A stretch of 64,000 nt of DNA from Sphingomonas faeni (GCF_030817315.1 NZ_JAUSZF010000001.1:3305001-3369000), one strand, 5' to 3'; counted from the stretch's first letter, positions 1 to 9,793 are shown. Notes: a model not told the origin generated them from the letters alone. Translations and numbers: made by a program.

Positions 1-560
1 ACGACCACCCGGCCCGACCGAGTGTACTTGAGGGCATTTCCCACGAGGTTGCCGAGGATCGTCTCCAATAGCCGAGGGTCGCTCCTTACGATCTCGGAGC
101 AGTGAACGAATCGCAGGTCGAGGCCCCGGGCCGATGCCTCCATGCACCAGCCGCTCTCGACCTCGTTCAGGACCGCGGAGATCGCAAAGCATCGAACGCC
201 AGACCGGCTTACTTCGTCGTCCTTTGCGCGGGACGCCATCGCGAGATCCGTCAAGCCGGTCGCCAAGCGTACGATCTGCGTTTCCGCCGCGCGCGCCCAC
301 ATGCGATCATCCGGTCCGCTGGCGTGCGGCGCCAGTCGCTCGAGCGCGCGGCTGATGATCTGGAGAGGTTGCTTCAGATCATGGCCTGCGACCGCCATCA
401 GGCGATTGCGATCAGCCGTCGCCGATCGCGACACCGCAAGGCGGTACCGGAGGTCGGCTATGCGCTGCGCATCGCTTGATGCCCCAGCGGGATAATCAGA
501 CGGAATGTTCATCTTCATGGCTGAGTAGGGCGCAGTATGGCCGAACGATTGCATGCTCAT
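1..560 (-). CDS. Sensor histidine kinase, truncated by the window edge
   Basis: This reading frame stays open from an ATG at 560 to the left edge, giving about 186 residues of an incomplete protein. Near residue 48 it carries a histidine-kinase H-box (AGHDLKQPLQII), followed by dimerisation helices and the start of an HATPase N-box (GNLVGNALKYT) close to the edge. It is therefore a cytoplasmic HisKA/HATPase kinase core that autophosphorylates and passes phosphate to a response regulator. No sensory or membrane segment precedes the H-box, so it is probably soluble, or a hybrid kinase whose receiver lies outside the window. The start is supported by AAGGTGG about 8 nt upstream. It lies 41 bp downstream of the AraC gene on the same strand, so the two may be co-transcribed. 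The partner regulator is unknown. Confidence 0.85.
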   Translation of the reverse strand, partial: MSMQSFGHTAPYSAMKMNIPSDYPAGASSDAQRIADLRYRLAVSRSATADRNRLMAVAGHDLKQPLQIISRALERLAPHASGPDDRMWARAAETQIVRLATGLTDLAMASRAKDDEVSRSGVRCFAISAVLNEVESGWCMEASARGLDLRFVHCSEIVRSDPRLLETILGNLVGNALKYTRSGRVV

Positions 561-601
561 CTGGTGCCACCTTTGTTAAGCACAGTTAGGCGACGGGTGG
601 C

Positions 602-1135
602 TTAAGCCGCCTGCCGCCAGGACCGGCGCCAAGCGAGCGGCGTTTCGGAAACGAACCGCCGGAACAACCGGGTGAGGTGAGCCTGGTCGGTCAGGCCGCA
701 CGCATCCGAGATCGTGCTCAGCGTATCGGTCGTGGTCATCATGAGCATCTGGGCATGCGCGATGCGCCTGCGCGTGATGTAGGTATGTGCGGTTTCGCCC
801 ATGCTCACCTTGAATGCGCGGCAGAAGTGACCGTTGCTCACTCGGGCGATCCTGGCGAGGTCGGCGATGGCGATCGTCGAATTCAAGTTTCGTTCGATAT
901 GATCGGCGATGATCCGGATCTGCCATGCCGCGAGCCCCCCGCGGACCGCCTGTGGCCTCGCCGCAGGCGTCGCGTGCAGATGCTGGGGCTCGACCTCCGC
1001 AGGGCGAAGCAGCCCTTCGAGCTGCCGCAGGCATTCCCGCGCCTCGTCGATGTCGTAGTCCAGAGCGGCCTGGGCGCCACGAATGAGCGTCGCCGCTGCC
1101 ATGCCTTGCTGTTGCAGAACCGGATTTGCGAGCAT
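602..1135 (-). CDS. AraC-family transcriptional regulator
   Basis: The 177-residue protein has a C-terminal AraC-type double helix-turn-helix, about residues 75-175, with the family pattern ISDACGLTDQAHLTRLFRRF near the end. The N-terminal 70 residues are too short for a cupin sensor domain, so the ligand, if any, is unclear. It probably binds DNA and activates transcription. The start at 1135 is preceded by GGAG at a spacing of 9 nt. The histidine-kinase gene follows 41 bp downstream on the same strand, so this could be a regulator plus kinase operon. A copy of the recurring 15-bp motif lies about 100 bp upstream in the same orientation. Target genes cannot be read from the sequence. Confidence 0.88.
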   Translation of the reverse strand: MLANPVLQQQGMAAATLIRGAQAALDYDIDEARECLRQLEGLLRPAEVEPQHLHATPAARPQAVRGGLAAWQIRIIADHIERNLNSTIAIADLARIARVSNGHFCRAFKVSMGETAHTYITRRRIAHAQMLMMTTTDTLSTISDACGLTDQAHLTRLFRRFVSETPLAWRRSWRQAA

Positions 1136-1233
1136 GTCAGCTATCTCCGAATGTTGGCTGATCTAACCTGAAGCTGAAGGGGGATCCCCTTCGAAGCCAC
1201 CGGTTGGGTACCACAGCGGATTTGGTTCCGACT

Positions 1234-1248
1234 TTCATACGGAGGTAT
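1234..1248 (-). promoter_or_regulatory. Shared motif upstream of the AraC gene
   Basis: Read on the minus strand this is ATACCTCCGTATGAA, 99 bp before the AraC start. It sits inside a near-perfect palindrome, CATAC-ctcc-GTATG, so it also reads on the plus strand. It matches the window-wide element. Whether it is a -10 promoter element or an activator site is not known. Confidence 0.5.
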
Positions 1249-1581
1249 GACTTTGTGCGTTTTCTGCGTGCTGAGGCCGCGCCGGATCCTGGAGAACGGT
1301 CAGCGCCGAAGGATCGCAGAGCGGCCTTGACGGATACCGGCCACGATGTTTGTCCAGCAGGCGAGATGGCGAGTGCCAAGGCATGACCGCCCGAAGGCCA
1401 GCTAGACGCTCGGGCGACAACGTGAGTATGCGGACAAGTCCCGCAGGCCTCACGCGAACTGCGCCCGTATGCGCGTTTCGCCGTTCGCTGGACTGCCGAG
1501 CGTCCACGGTCATTCTGGAGTGAGCAGACGCCCTCGCGGATCAGCTGGTCCGGCGGGGCCATGCGCGTGCGATGATCCGTC
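1249..1581. other. Intergenic stretch without a supported gene
   Basis: This lies between the cytochrome bd terminator and the AraC promoter. Open frames here (for example a 141-residue minus frame) show no recognisable domain or convincing ribosome site. I also looked for a small CydX- or DUF2474-like subunit after cydB and saw none. Confidence 0.5.
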
Positions 1582-1610
1582 GGCCGCGGGGAGTCGCTAT
1601 TCCCGCGGCC
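1582..1610 (-). terminator. Probable terminator after cydAB
   Basis: A 9-bp perfect stem (GGCCGCGGG with CCCGCGGCC) encloses an 11-nt loop, about 55 bp after the cydB stop. There is no clear U-tract, so termination is plausible rather than certain. Confidence 0.45.
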
Positions 1611-1664
1611 GAACGGCTTCGTTCATGGTCGAAACGATCTCGCCTCGCCGGTCGGCGGCCGTGC

Positions 1665-2678
1665 TCAATACCCCGTATTGGCTTTGCGTACGGTCTGGAC
1701 CTTGCCGCGGAATATCCAGTAGCTGAACCCCACGTAGGACAGTACGACAGGCAGGATCAGCAGAACGGACCATGCGACGATGACTTGGGTCCGACGCATC
1801 GAGGCCGCCTGCCAGATAGTCATCACCCCAGGGATCGCGTCGGGCCAGATGCTCGCCGCTAGGCCTGCCAATGCCGTCAGGAGAAGGACTATCGCGGCAG
1901 CGAACGGGAGCCATTCCCGGCGGCTCCAAAGCGACAACCATGCGGTTGTCCAAGCGATGGCGGCCAGGATGGGAAGAGGCGCAAGATAGAAGGTGCCCGG
2001 CCAGGTGAACCAACGGGCAGCGACGGTCGGCAGGGACAACGGTGTCCACACGCTGACCACGGCGATCACGGCTCCGGTGGCAAGGAGCGCGGGGCGGGCG
2101 ATCTCGCGGGCGAAGATCCTGACGTTGTCTTCCGTCCGCCAGATCAACCAGCATGCGCCGAGAAGCGCGTAGAAACTCAGAACGCCGAGCCCCGTCACGA
2201 TCGAGAAGAGGTGAAGCCAGTCGAACGGACCGCCTGCATACCGACCGTCCACCGCCGTCACGTCGCCGCCGATGAACGAGCCCAGGATCGCCCCCTGGCA
2301 GAACCCGGCGAGCATCGACCCGCCCGAGAAGGCGATCGTCCAGCCGATCTCGAACGGTCCGCCTTGCGAGCGGAATTCAAATGCGACGCCTCGCAGTACG
2401 AGTCCGAACAGCATCAGTGCCAACGGGACGTAGAATGCGGGGAGAAGGATCGAGAAAGCCGCCGGAAAGCCTGCAAGCAGGACCATGCCGCCGAGTACGA
2501 GCCACGTCTCGTTGCCGTCCCACATCGGCGCCAGCGATCTCATCATGGTGTCGCGGGTGGATGTGGCCGGAGCGAAGGGGAAAAGGATCCCGACGCCCAG
2601 ATCGAAGCCATCCAGTGTGACGTAGAGTCCGATCGCAACGGCTGCGAGCAGGGCGAAGATGACAGAATAGTCTATCAT
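1665..2678 (-). CDS. cydB: Cytochrome bd ubiquinol oxidase subunit II
   Basis: The 337-residue integral membrane protein has about eight or nine transmembrane helices. It carries CydB hallmarks near the N-terminus, including LDGFDLGVG and MWDGNETWLVLGG. With CydA it forms a quinol oxidase in the inner membrane that reduces oxygen to water without pumping protons and works at low oxygen or in the presence of respiratory inhibitors. Its start overlaps the cydA stop by 4 bp (ATGA), so the two are translationally coupled. The length fits the family. A hairpin 55 bp after the stop likely ends the operon. No small CydX-type subunit was seen after it. Confidence 0.96.
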   Translation of the reverse strand: MIDYSVIFALLAAVAIGLYVTLDGFDLGVGILFPFAPATSTRDTMMRSLAPMWDGNETWLVLGGMVLLAGFPAAFSILLPAFYVPLALMLFGLVLRGVAFEFRSQGGPFEIGWTIAFSGGSMLAGFCQGAILGSFIGGDVTAVDGRYAGGPFDWLHLFSIVTGLGVLSFYALLGACWLIWRTEDNVRIFAREIARPALLATGAVIAVVSVWTPLSLPTVAARWFTWPGTFYLAPLPILAAIAWTTAWLSLWSRREWLPFAAAIVLLLTALAGLAASIWPDAIPGVMTIWQAASMRRTQVIVAWSVLLILPVVLSYVGFSYWIFRGKVQTVRKANTGY

Positions 2679-4063
2679 GGCTCATTCCTCGGCATGATGC
2701 TGGCCAGGTTGTGGGCGCCCACCGGCCGCACGACCGGTGGGATCGGCGCTAGGTCGCCAGGCCCGCGGAATACCATCCTGCCGGCGTACCAAAGGAACCC
2801 GAGCAGCAGTAGATTATAGAGGATCAGCGCTATGCCGAGCGAACTGGCTACTGCACCGCCAGCGATCGGCGACACCGCGTCAGCAGTGCGCATGTATCCG
2901 TAGACGACCCAAGGCTGGCGGCCGACTTCCGTGATCATCCAGCCCGCCAAGGTCGCGATGAAACCCAGCGGAACGCCTGCCATGCAGGCATATTGATACC
3001 ACCTCGTGTCATAGAGGCGCCCGCGCCAGCGCAGTATCAGACCGGTCATGGCGAGCGCCAGCATAGCGACGCCGCAGCCGACCATGATTCGGAACGCGAA
3101 GAATACCGGCGGCACCGGCGGCCGGTCCGCCGCAGGGACGCTTTTCAGCCCCTTCACCTCGCCGTCGAGCGAATGCGTCAGGATGATGCTGCCCAAGACC
3201 GGAATCTCAAGCGCGTAATCGTTGCGCTCCTCCTTCTGGTTGGGCCAGGCGATGAGCGTCAGCGGCACGCGCTTCCCTGTCTCCCATCGGCCTTCGATCG
3301 CGGCCAGTTTCATGGGCTGATGCTGCCGCGTGTTGAGGCCGTGCTGGTCGCCGATCTCCATCTGCAAAGGCACCAGGATCGCCGCCAGGAGAAGCGAGGC
3401 CGAAAAGGCAGCGCGTGCCGCACCCTGATCGGCTGGACGGCCGCGGCGCAGCCAGAAGGCGGCCACGCCGGCGATGACGAAGGATCCGGTGACGAAGCTC
3501 GCCGTCACCATGTGGGCGAAGCGGTAAGGCATCGATGGATTGAAGACCACGCCCCAGAAGTCGGTCGCCACGAACCGTCCGTCGCTCGCGGCCGTGAACG
3601 CCGTCGGCGTCTGCATCCAGCTGTTGGCCGAGATGATCCAGAACGCGGATATGACGGTCCCCGTGGCGACGATCACGCATGCCGCGAAATGGATTTTGTC
3701 CCCGACCTTGTCCCTGCCGAACAACATGATGCCGATGAAGCCCGCTTCGAGGAAGAAGGCGGTGAGAACCTCGAGCACGAACAACGGTCCGATGACGTCT
3801 GCCGTGGCCCGCGCATATGCGGACCAGTTGAGCCCGAGCTGGTACGAGATCACGACGCCGGTCACGACGCCCATGCCGAATGCGAGTGAAAAGACCCTGA
3901 TCCAGAACAGCTGAAGCTGTTTCCAGACAGGATTTCTCGTGCGCAGCCACGCCGCACCTAGAAACACGATGAACCATGCCAGCCCGATCGTGAAGGCTGG
4001 CCACAATATGTGATAGCCCATCGTGAACGCGAACTGCAGCCGGGATAGGATCAAAGTGTCCAT
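2675..4063 (-). CDS. cydA: Cytochrome bd ubiquinol oxidase subunit I (CioA-like)
   Basis: The 462-residue membrane protein has the N-terminal helix with the heme-ligand histidine (MGYHILWPAF, His18), a second conserved histidine in RFAHMVTASF near residue 185, and the quinol-site GRQPWVVYGYMRT signature in the C-terminal third. The segment between the Q-loop start and GRQPW is short, as in cyanide-insensitive CioA oxidases rather than E. coli CydA; this subtype call is my inference. It forms the heme-bearing core of cytochrome bd. The start has GGAG 7 nt upstream, and cydB follows with a 4-bp overlap. The shared 15-bp motif was not found upstream. Confidence 0.96.
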   Translation of the reverse strand: MDTLILSRLQFAFTMGYHILWPAFTIGLAWFIVFLGAAWLRTRNPVWKQLQLFWIRVFSLAFGMGVVTGVVISYQLGLNWSAYARATADVIGPLFVLEVLTAFFLEAGFIGIMLFGRDKVGDKIHFAACVIVATGTVISAFWIISANSWMQTPTAFTAASDGRFVATDFWGVVFNPSMPYRFAHMVTASFVTGSFVIAGVAAFWLRRGRPADQGAARAAFSASLLLAAILVPLQMEIGDQHGLNTRQHQPMKLAAIEGRWETGKRVPLTLIAWPNQKEERNDYALEIPVLGSIILTHSLDGEVKGLKSVPAADRPPVPPVFFAFRIMVGCGVAMLALAMTGLILRWRGRLYDTRWYQYACMAGVPLGFIATLAGWMITEVGRQPWVVYGYMRTADAVSPIAGGAVASSLGIALILYNLLLLGFLWYAGRMVFRGPGDLAPIPPVVRPVGAHNLASIMPRNEP

Positions 4064-4324
4064 TGTCTTGCTCCGCCACTTTGATCGCCCGTTGAGCGCG
4101 GGAACGACATGATGTTCTCCAGATTCACGCGGTTGCGTTTCTGTTTCATCTTCAAGGGTCTGGACGAATTTTAAGATCAGGTATTGGATTTGCCTGCGTT
4201 AATTGGACGATCTGTACCCAACTGTTATGGGACCATCGCTTTCCGTCGAAAATCGAGGCGTATGATCACTCGGAGGCTTCGCAAGGCTGGTGGAAGATGC
4301 GGAGCAATCCGTGCGCGCGGTCTG

Positions 4325-4680
4325 AACCGGATGTCCGCCGTGTGCTTCCGAGCGTCCGTCGTCCTGTGGCACAGACTCGAACCGTTACGGCGACCTAGTG
4401 ACGGTGAACGGTTCGCGGCTCAAGGCGGTGACATCCGCGCGTAACTTCAGCTGCGAGAAGCTGGCGACATATCCCGCTTCTGCAGATGCACGATTGCAGC
4501 GCTAACCGGCCGGTTGGACGAGATCGATCGCGACGAGGACGCGTCGGCACCGACCGCGCCGATACGCTGGCGACGAAGATCGCCAGGCTGCACGAGCAGC
4601 GTAAGGCCACCGCCGCGATGCTGGCTGTCTATCGACCACCGCCTGGATCTCCGCACCGGACCAGCGGCGTCGTATGAACG
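4325..4680 (+). pseudogene. Decayed transposase fragment, IS1182-like
   Basis: Reading across frames gives pieces that line up with an IS1182-type transposase: DLVTVNGSRLKAVTSARNFS near 4394, then a frameshift to LDEIDRDEDASAPT near 4513, then another to DRADTLATKIARLHEQRKA near 4558. The order matches the usual DGSxxKAVxSxxRNF, helical linker and coiled-coil region of these enzymes. An in-frame stop and at least two frameshifts separate the pieces, and no terminal inverted repeats were seen. This is an old insertion relic upstream of katG. The remaining sequence between cydA and katG shows no gene. A BLASTX search with frameshifts allowed would settle the family. Confidence 0.55.
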
Positions 4681-4775
4681 TAGGCGATCGCTCGGGCGCT
4701 ACGAGTTGGCGCGGCCTGGACCCGAAAGAGGGTTGAGGCGGCAGTTACGCTGGCCGCCAGCTGACAGCTCGTCTG

Positions 4776-4790
4776 ACACCATCGTATGAT
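4776..4790 (+). promoter_or_regulatory. Shared motif upstream of katG
   Basis: ACACCATCGTATGAT lies 58 bp before the katG start, in the same orientation. It matches the 15-bp element found ahead of many units in this window. Confidence 0.5.
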
Positions 4791-4848
4791 TTCTCCGCGG
4801 ATGCGGTCCAGCTAACTTCCCTGTCAGATCCAATCCCAAGGAATGCTC

Positions 4849-7059
4849 ATGGCTGCGCAAAGCAAATGCCCGATGAATGACGGACGGGTCGTCGGCAACG
4901 CCGTGCTGTTCGACATGACCGACCGGCTCTGGTGGCCGAACCGCCTCGATCTATCGGTACTGAGTCAGAACGCGCCGCAGCCGGACCCGCTAGGTGCCGC
5001 CTTCGACTATGCGGCCGAGTTCGCGACGCTCGATCTGGACGAGGTGAAGCGTGACATCGTCGCGCTGATGACCGACTCGCAGAGCTGGTGGCCGGCGGAC
5101 TACGGCCACTACGGACCATTGTTCATCCGAATGTCGTGGCATGGCGCCGGCACCTATCGCACCGGTGACGGCCGCGGCGGCGCGGGACAGGGGGCGCAAC
5201 GCTTCGCCCCGCTCAACAGCTGGCCCGACAACGCCAATCTCGACAAGGCGCGGCTGCTGGTGTGGCCCATCAAGCGGAAGTACGGCCGCAAGCTCAGCTG
5301 GGCCGACCTGCTGGTGCTAACCGGCACCTGCGCGATCGAGGCGATGGGGCTGAAGACCGTCGGCTTCGGCGGTGGCCGCGTCGACATCTGGGAGCCTCAG
5401 AACGACACCTTCTGGGGCCCGGAACGGGTCTGGCTGGGTAGCGACGAGCGCTACAGCGGCGATCGTCATCTCGAAGAGCCGCTCGCGTCGAGCCAGATGG
5501 GACTCATCTACGTCAATCCCGAAGGACCGAACGGCGTGCCTGATCCCGTCGCCGCGATCCGCGACGTGCGCGAGACGTTCACCCGCATGGCGATGGACGA
5601 TGCCGAGACCGTCGCCTTGATCGCGGGCGGGCACACGTTCGGCAAGAACCACGGCGCTGCGCCGCCCAAGGACTACGTCGGGCCCGAACCGGAAGGCGCG
5701 CCGATCGAGCAGCAGGGCTTGGGGTGGAAGAACGCGTTCGGCACAGGCAACGGCGCGGCGACGATCACGGGCGGGCTTGAAGGGGCATGGACCAGCGATC
5801 CGATCCGTTGGGACAATGGCTATTTCAGCAACCTGTTCGGCTATCAGTGGGAACGCACCACCAGCCCCGCGGGCGCCCATCAATGGACGCCGATCAACCC
5901 GGAGGCGCAGGGTACGGTGCCCGACGCGCACGATCCGACGAAACGCCATGCGCCGATCATGCAGACCACGGACATCGCGCTGCTCCACGATCCATCCTAT
6001 GCCAAGATCGCGCGGCGATATTACGAGAACCCTGGCGAGTTCGCGAAGGCGTTCGCCGAGGCGTGGTACAAGCTCACGCACCGCGACATGGGGCCGCACA
6101 CGCGCCTGCGCGGCCCCGACGTCCCCCCCGAGCCGCGACTGTGGCAGGATCCGGTTCCGGTCCGCGATCATCCGGTGATCGACCGGGCACAGATCGCCGC
6201 GCTCAAGACGCAGATCCTCGAATCCGGGCTATCCACCGCCCGGCTGATCGCCACGGCCTGGGCGTCGGCCTCGACCTATCGCAATTCTGACAAGCGCGGT
6301 GGCGCGAACGGCGCGCGCATTCGGCTCGCGCCGCAAAAGGACTGGGCGGTCAACGAACCGGAGCATCTCGCCGTCGCGTTGGGCAAGCTCGAAGCCATCC
6401 AGCAGGCGTTCAATGCCACCGCGCGCGGCGACACGCGGGTTTCGCTCGCCGACCTGATCGTGCTCGGCGGAGGCGCGGCGATCGAGGAGGCCGCGCGAAA
6501 GGCCGGCCATGCCGTCATGGTGCCGTTCACGCCCGGGCGAACCGACACCACGCAGGAGCAGACCGATGTCCAATCCTTCTCCTACCTGGAACCGAAGGTA
6601 GACGGGTTCCGCAACTTCGTCGGCTCAAGCGCGCCTTGGTCGGCGGAGGAGATGCTCGTGGACCGTGCCGATCTTCTGAAGCTTACCGTGGCGGAAATGA
6701 CCGTGCTGGTCGGGGGCTTGCGCGTGCTGGGCGTCAACGTCGGCGGGTCGCCGCACGGTGTGTTCACCGACCGGCCGGGGCTGTTGACCAACGACTTCTT
6801 CGTCAATTTGCTGGCGTCGAGCTTGGACATGACCTGGGTCCCTTCCGCGGATGAGAAGGACATGTTCATCGCGCGCGATCGCGCTACCGGCGCCGTGCGG
6901 TGGAGCAGTACGCGCGTCGACCTGATCTTCGGGTCGAACGCGCAGCTGCGCGCGATTTCGGAGGCCTATGCCACCGACGATGCAGAGGCGGTGTTCGTCG
7001 ACGCGTTCGTGGCGGCGTGGAGCAAAGTGATGAACCTCGATCGGTTCGACTTGGAATGA
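4849..7059 (+). CDS. katG: Catalase-peroxidase KatG
   Basis: A 736-residue bifunctional heme enzyme that destroys hydrogen peroxide. The distal triad is Arg94, Trp97, His98 ([13 protein letters not shown]). The crosslinked Met-Tyr-Trp partners are Tyr221 ([12 protein letters not shown]) and Met247 (RMAM), and the proximal heme ligand is His262 ([10 protein letters not shown]). Both peroxidase-like halves are present and the length is typical. I chose the second ATG: AAGGA at 4838-4842 is 6 nt before 4849 but touches the first ATG at 4843. The stop overlaps the next start (ATGA), which couples katG to a porin gene, an unusual partner. Upstream are the shared motif and a transposase relic. KatG is usually cytoplasmic and no signal peptide is visible. 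Confidence 0.97.
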   Translation: MAAQSKCPMNDGRVVGNAVLFDMTDRLWWPNRLDLSVLSQNAPQPDPLGAAFDYAAEFATLDLDEVKRDIVALMTDSQSWWPADYGHYGPLFIRMSWHGAGTYRTGDGRGGAGQGAQRFAPLNSWPDNANLDKARLLVWPIKRKYGRKLSWADLLVLTGTCAIEAMGLKTVGFGGGRVDIWEPQNDTFWGPERVWLGSDERYSGDRHLEEPLASSQMGLIYVNPEGPNGVPDPVAAIRDVRETFTRMAMDDAETVALIAGGHTFGKNHGAAPPKDYVGPEPEGAPIEQQGLGWKNAFGTGNGAATITGGLEGAWTSDPIRWDNGYFSNLFGYQWERTTSPAGAHQWTPINPEAQGTVPDAHDPTKRHAPIMQTTDIALLHDPSYAKIARRYYENPGEFAKAFAEAWYKLTHRDMGPHTRLRGPDVPPEPRLWQDPVPVRDHPVIDRAQIAALKTQILESGLSTARLIATAWASASTYRNSDKRGGANGARIRLAPQKDWAVNEPEHLAVALGKLEAIQQAFNATARGDTRVSLADLIVLGGGAAIEEAARKAGHAVMVPFTPGRTDTTQEQTDVQSFSYLEPKVDGFRNFVGSSAPWSAEEMLVDRADLLKLTVAEMTVLVGGLRVLGVNVGGSPHGVFTDRPGLLTNDFFVNLLASSLDMTWVPSADEKDMFIARDRATGAVRWSSTRVDLIFGSNAQLRAISEAYATDDAEAVFVDAFVAAWSKVMNLDRFDLE

Positions 7060-8294
7060 ACCACGCGGCGCGGCGTGGCGCGGTCCTGATCGCGCTCGGC
7101 TTTGCCACGTCAGGACCCGCCGCCGCGCAGGGCGCACCGCCCGTCGCCGCGCAGGGTCCACCGCCCGTTGCCGCACAGAGCCGGCTGGAGAATGGGCCGG
7201 CTCCGTCCGCGCGAGCCGTGACGTTGGCAATCACCTACAACAGCGACGCCAATGCCGATGTCTTCGGGGGCAGGCGGAAGGGGACGGCGTACCTGCAGCG
7301 CGTCGGCATCATCGGCGATGCCGATCTGGCGCGTGCGGTCGGCTGGCGCGGAGCGACCGCCCATGTCAGCATCCAATCCATAGTCGGCAAAGGGCTGTCG
7401 GCAAGCCGTGTCGGCAATCTGTTGACCGTCAGCGGGATCGAGGCGCCGCCGGCGCTGCGGCTGTTTAATCTGTGGTTCGAACAGAAGCTGGGCAGCGCGT
7501 CACTGCGGGCCGGCCAGTTTACGGCAGGGCAGGAGTTTGCGATCAGCCCGACCGCGAGTCTCTTCGTCAACTCGACGTTCGGCTGGCCCGGCAGTTTCGC
7601 GATCGATCTGCCCGGTGGCGGTCCGGCATATCCCATCGCAGTGCCGGGGCTGCGACTTGCCGCCACCGCGGATTCCGGCCGTACGACGGCTCGCGCCGCG
7701 CTCTTCACAGGCAATCCGCCGGGCCGCGATGTCCATGGTCTAGCCGGCTGGCGGTTAGAACGGCCGCCACTCGCGATCGCGGAGATCGTTCGCGCCGGTG
7801 TCGGAGATGATCCCGCCTGGACGGTCACAATAGGCGGCTGGGTCAGCTTCGATCGGTACGCGGACCTGCGCACGCCCGCAAATGCGACCATGCACGGCGA
7901 CCGTGCCGTCTATGCAATCGTCGACGGCCGGTTGTGGCAACGCGGCGGGCGCAGCCTGCACGCCTTCGCACGCGTGACGGCGTCGCCCGCTGACAGGAAT
8001 CTGATACGCCGCTACGCAGACGCGGGCGTCACGCTCGCCGGCGCAATCGCATCCCGACCGAGCGACGTCATCGGGCTAGCCGCTGCGGCCGCGTTCATCA
8101 CGCCTATCGGCGGTCGCTCTCCGCCCCCGGAAAAGGCGATAGAACTGAGCTATCAGGCACATCTCGGCGCGAACTTCTACCTGCAACCGAACGTCCAGGC
8201 GATCATCGACGTCTACGATCCGGATCGCCCTGCACCGTCGACCCCAAACCGTAGCGCGCTGGTGGGGGGCGTCCGAACATCCCTTCGCTTCTAA
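7056..8294 (+). CDS. Carbohydrate-selective porin, OprB family
   Basis: The 412-residue protein starts with a signal peptide (about 25 residues ending in AAAQ). A short alanine/proline repeat ([16 protein letters not shown]) follows, then a beta-rich domain with alternating aromatic and glycine residues ending in RTSLRF, a terminal Phe as outer-membrane barrels have. The architecture matches OprB-type porins, which let sugars or small solutes cross the outer membrane. The ATG at 7056 overlaps the katG stop by 4 bp, so I used it instead of longer upstream frames that lie inside katG. The cytochrome b and molybdoenzyme genes follow, suggesting one operon. The substrate is unknown. Confidence 0.8.
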   Translation: MNHAARRGAVLIALGFATSGPAAAQGAPPVAAQGPPPVAAQSRLENGPAPSARAVTLAITYNSDANADVFGGRRKGTAYLQRVGIIGDADLARAVGWRGATAHVSIQSIVGKGLSASRVGNLLTVSGIEAPPALRLFNLWFEQKLGSASLRAGQFTAGQEFAISPTASLFVNSTFGWPGSFAIDLPGGGPAYPIAVPGLRLAATADSGRTTARAALFTGNPPGRDVHGLAGWRLERPPLAIAEIVRAGVGDDPAWTVTIGGWVSFDRYADLRTPANATMHGDRAVYAIVDGRLWQRGGRSLHAFARVTASPADRNLIRRYADAGVTLAGAIASRPSDVIGLAAAAAFITPIGGRSPPPEKAIELSYQAHLGANFYLQPNVQAIIDVYDPDRPAPSTPNRSALVGGVRTSLRF

Positions 8295-8324
8295 TCGAAG
8301 CGGATCCTCGAGCGAAAGACGAGC

Positions 8325-9047
8325 ATGGACATCATTCCGCCGCCCGCCGGCGCCATCGTTCCCAGGCACCGGTTCAGCACCATGCTGTGGCACTGGGTGA
8401 ACGCAGTCGCCATCTTCATCCTGCTGGGGTCGGGGCTCGGCATCTCCAACGCCCATCCACGGCTCTATTGGGGGATGTTCGGCGCGAATTTCGACCATGC
8501 CTGGGCGAACCTGCCCGACATGCCGGCGTGGATCACGATCCCGACGACCTATGATCTTGCGATGTCGAGGCGCTGGCATCTGTTCTTCGCTCTCGTGTTG
8601 GCGTTCGGTTTACTCGCCTTCATGGTCGCCAGCCTTCTCAACCGGCATTTCCAGCGCGACCTGCGGATCGCGACGCGGGAGGTGGCGCCGCCCCATATCT
8701 GGGCCGACGCGAAGGCCCATCTCGCCTTCCGCTTTCGCGACCCGAACCGACCAGGCACGTACAATATCCTTCAGAAGATCGCCTATGCCATGGTGATCTT
8801 CGTCCTGCTCCCAATGATGATCTTCTCCGGGCTGACGTTGGGACCGGGGATGGACGCCGCATGGCCGTGGCTGCTCGATGTATTCGGCGGCCGGCAGTCC
8901 GCGCGCTCGATCCACTTCATCTGCGCAATGCTGATCGGCGGGTTCGTCGTGCTCCATCTGGTACTGGTGATCCTGGCGGGCGCCGTGAACGAGGTGCGGT
9001 CGATGATCACCGGCAAATGGCGAGTACCCGGGGAGGATGAGGCATGA
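8325..9047 (+). CDS. Cytochrome b561-like membrane electron carrier
   Basis: The 240-residue protein has about four transmembrane helices with histidines placed as heme b ligands: HWVNAVAIF near residue 24, RRWHLFFAL near 85, and SIHFICAMLIGGFVVLH near 200. It belongs to the dihemic cytochrome b561/Ni-Fe-hydrogenase type cytochrome b group. It likely carries electrons between the quinone pool and a periplasmic partner. The next gene starts inside its last codon (ATGA overlap) and encodes a molybdoenzyme, so the two probably form a membrane-anchored oxidoreductase, analogous to MsrQ with MsrP though the sequence family differs. Confidence 0.88.
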   Translation: MDIIPPPAGAIVPRHRFSTMLWHWVNAVAIFILLGSGLGISNAHPRLYWGMFGANFDHAWANLPDMPAWITIPTTYDLAMSRRWHLFFALVLAFGLLAFMVASLLNRHFQRDLRIATREVAPPHIWADAKAHLAFRFRDPNRPGTYNILQKIAYAMVIFVLLPMMIFSGLTLGPGMDAAWPWLLDVFGGRQSARSIHFICAMLIGGFVVLHLVLVILAGAVNEVRSMITGKWRVPGEDEA

Positions 9048-9793
9048 TCAGCCGGCGGACGATGATCGGTGGCGGCGCTGGACTGCTGCTGACAGGGTGC
9101 GACCAGGTCGTGCAGATCCCAGCGGCGCGGAAGATCCTTTTCTCGGGGGAACGCCTGAACCTGGCGACGCAACGCCTGTTGCAGGTACGCGCGGGCGGCC
9201 GCGCCGCGCTCGCCCCCGAATTCACCGCGGCGGACATTTCGCCGATCTTCCGCGGCAATGGCACTCAGAACCCCGACACTGCGGACTATGATGCCTTGTT
9301 GGCGAACAACTTCGCAGATTACCGGCTGCAGGTCGGCGGGCTGGTCCGCACGCCGCTGTCGCTCTCGCTGTCGCAGATAATGGCCATGCCGGCGCGGACG
9401 CAGATCACGCGGCACGATTGCGTCGAGGGATGGAGCGCAATCGGCAAATGGCATGGTCCGCTGCTCGGTACGGTGCTGAAGGCCGCGAACATTCGACCGG
9501 GGGCGCGCTATGTCGTGTGTACCTGCGCCGACATGGGTGGGACCTACTACGACTCAGTGGATCTGATCGACGCGTTCCATCCGCAGAGCATCCTCGCCTG
9601 GGGAATGAACGACCAGCCGTTGTCGGTCGTCCACGGCGCGCCGATCAGATTGAGGGTCGAGCGGCAGTTGGGTTACAAACAGTCGAAATACATCATGCGG
9701 ATCGACGTGGTCGACAGCCTCGCAGGGATCGGGGGCGGCAAGGGCGGTTATTGGGAAGATAACGTGGACTACGAATGGTACGCCGGGATCTAA
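9044..9793 (+). CDS. Molybdopterin-dependent oxidoreductase, sulfite-oxidase/YedY fold
   Basis: The 249-residue protein has a twin-arginine start (SRRTMIGGGAG) immediately followed by a lipobox (LLLTGC), so it should be exported folded through Tat and then lipid-anchored. Cys126, in HDCVEGW, is the expected molybdenum ligand of the sulfite-oxidase fold. The GKWHGPLLGTVL and GAPIRLRVERQLGYKQSKYI segments are typical of the family. It overlaps the cytochrome b gene by 4 bp. The substrate is unknown; the katG neighbour suggests repair of oxidised molecules such as methionine sulfoxide, but that is inference. moeA lies 348 bp downstream and would supply the cofactor. Confidence 0.88.
   Translation: MISRRTMIGGGAGLLLTGCDQVVQIPAARKILFSGERLNLATQRLLQVRAGGRAALAPEFTAADISPIFRGNGTQNPDTADYDALLANNFADYRLQVGGLVRTPLSLSLSQIMAMPARTQITRHDCVEGWSAIGKWHGPLLGTVLKAANIRPGARYVVCTCADMGGTYYDSVDLIDAFHPQSILAWGMNDQPLSVVHGAPIRLRVERQLGYKQSKYIMRIDVVDSLAGIGGGKGGYWEDNVDYEWYAGI

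Noticed and set aside
4260..4266. GTATGAT between cydA and katG
   Set aside because: The left half (ATCGAGGC) does not fit the shared element, so it was not counted.
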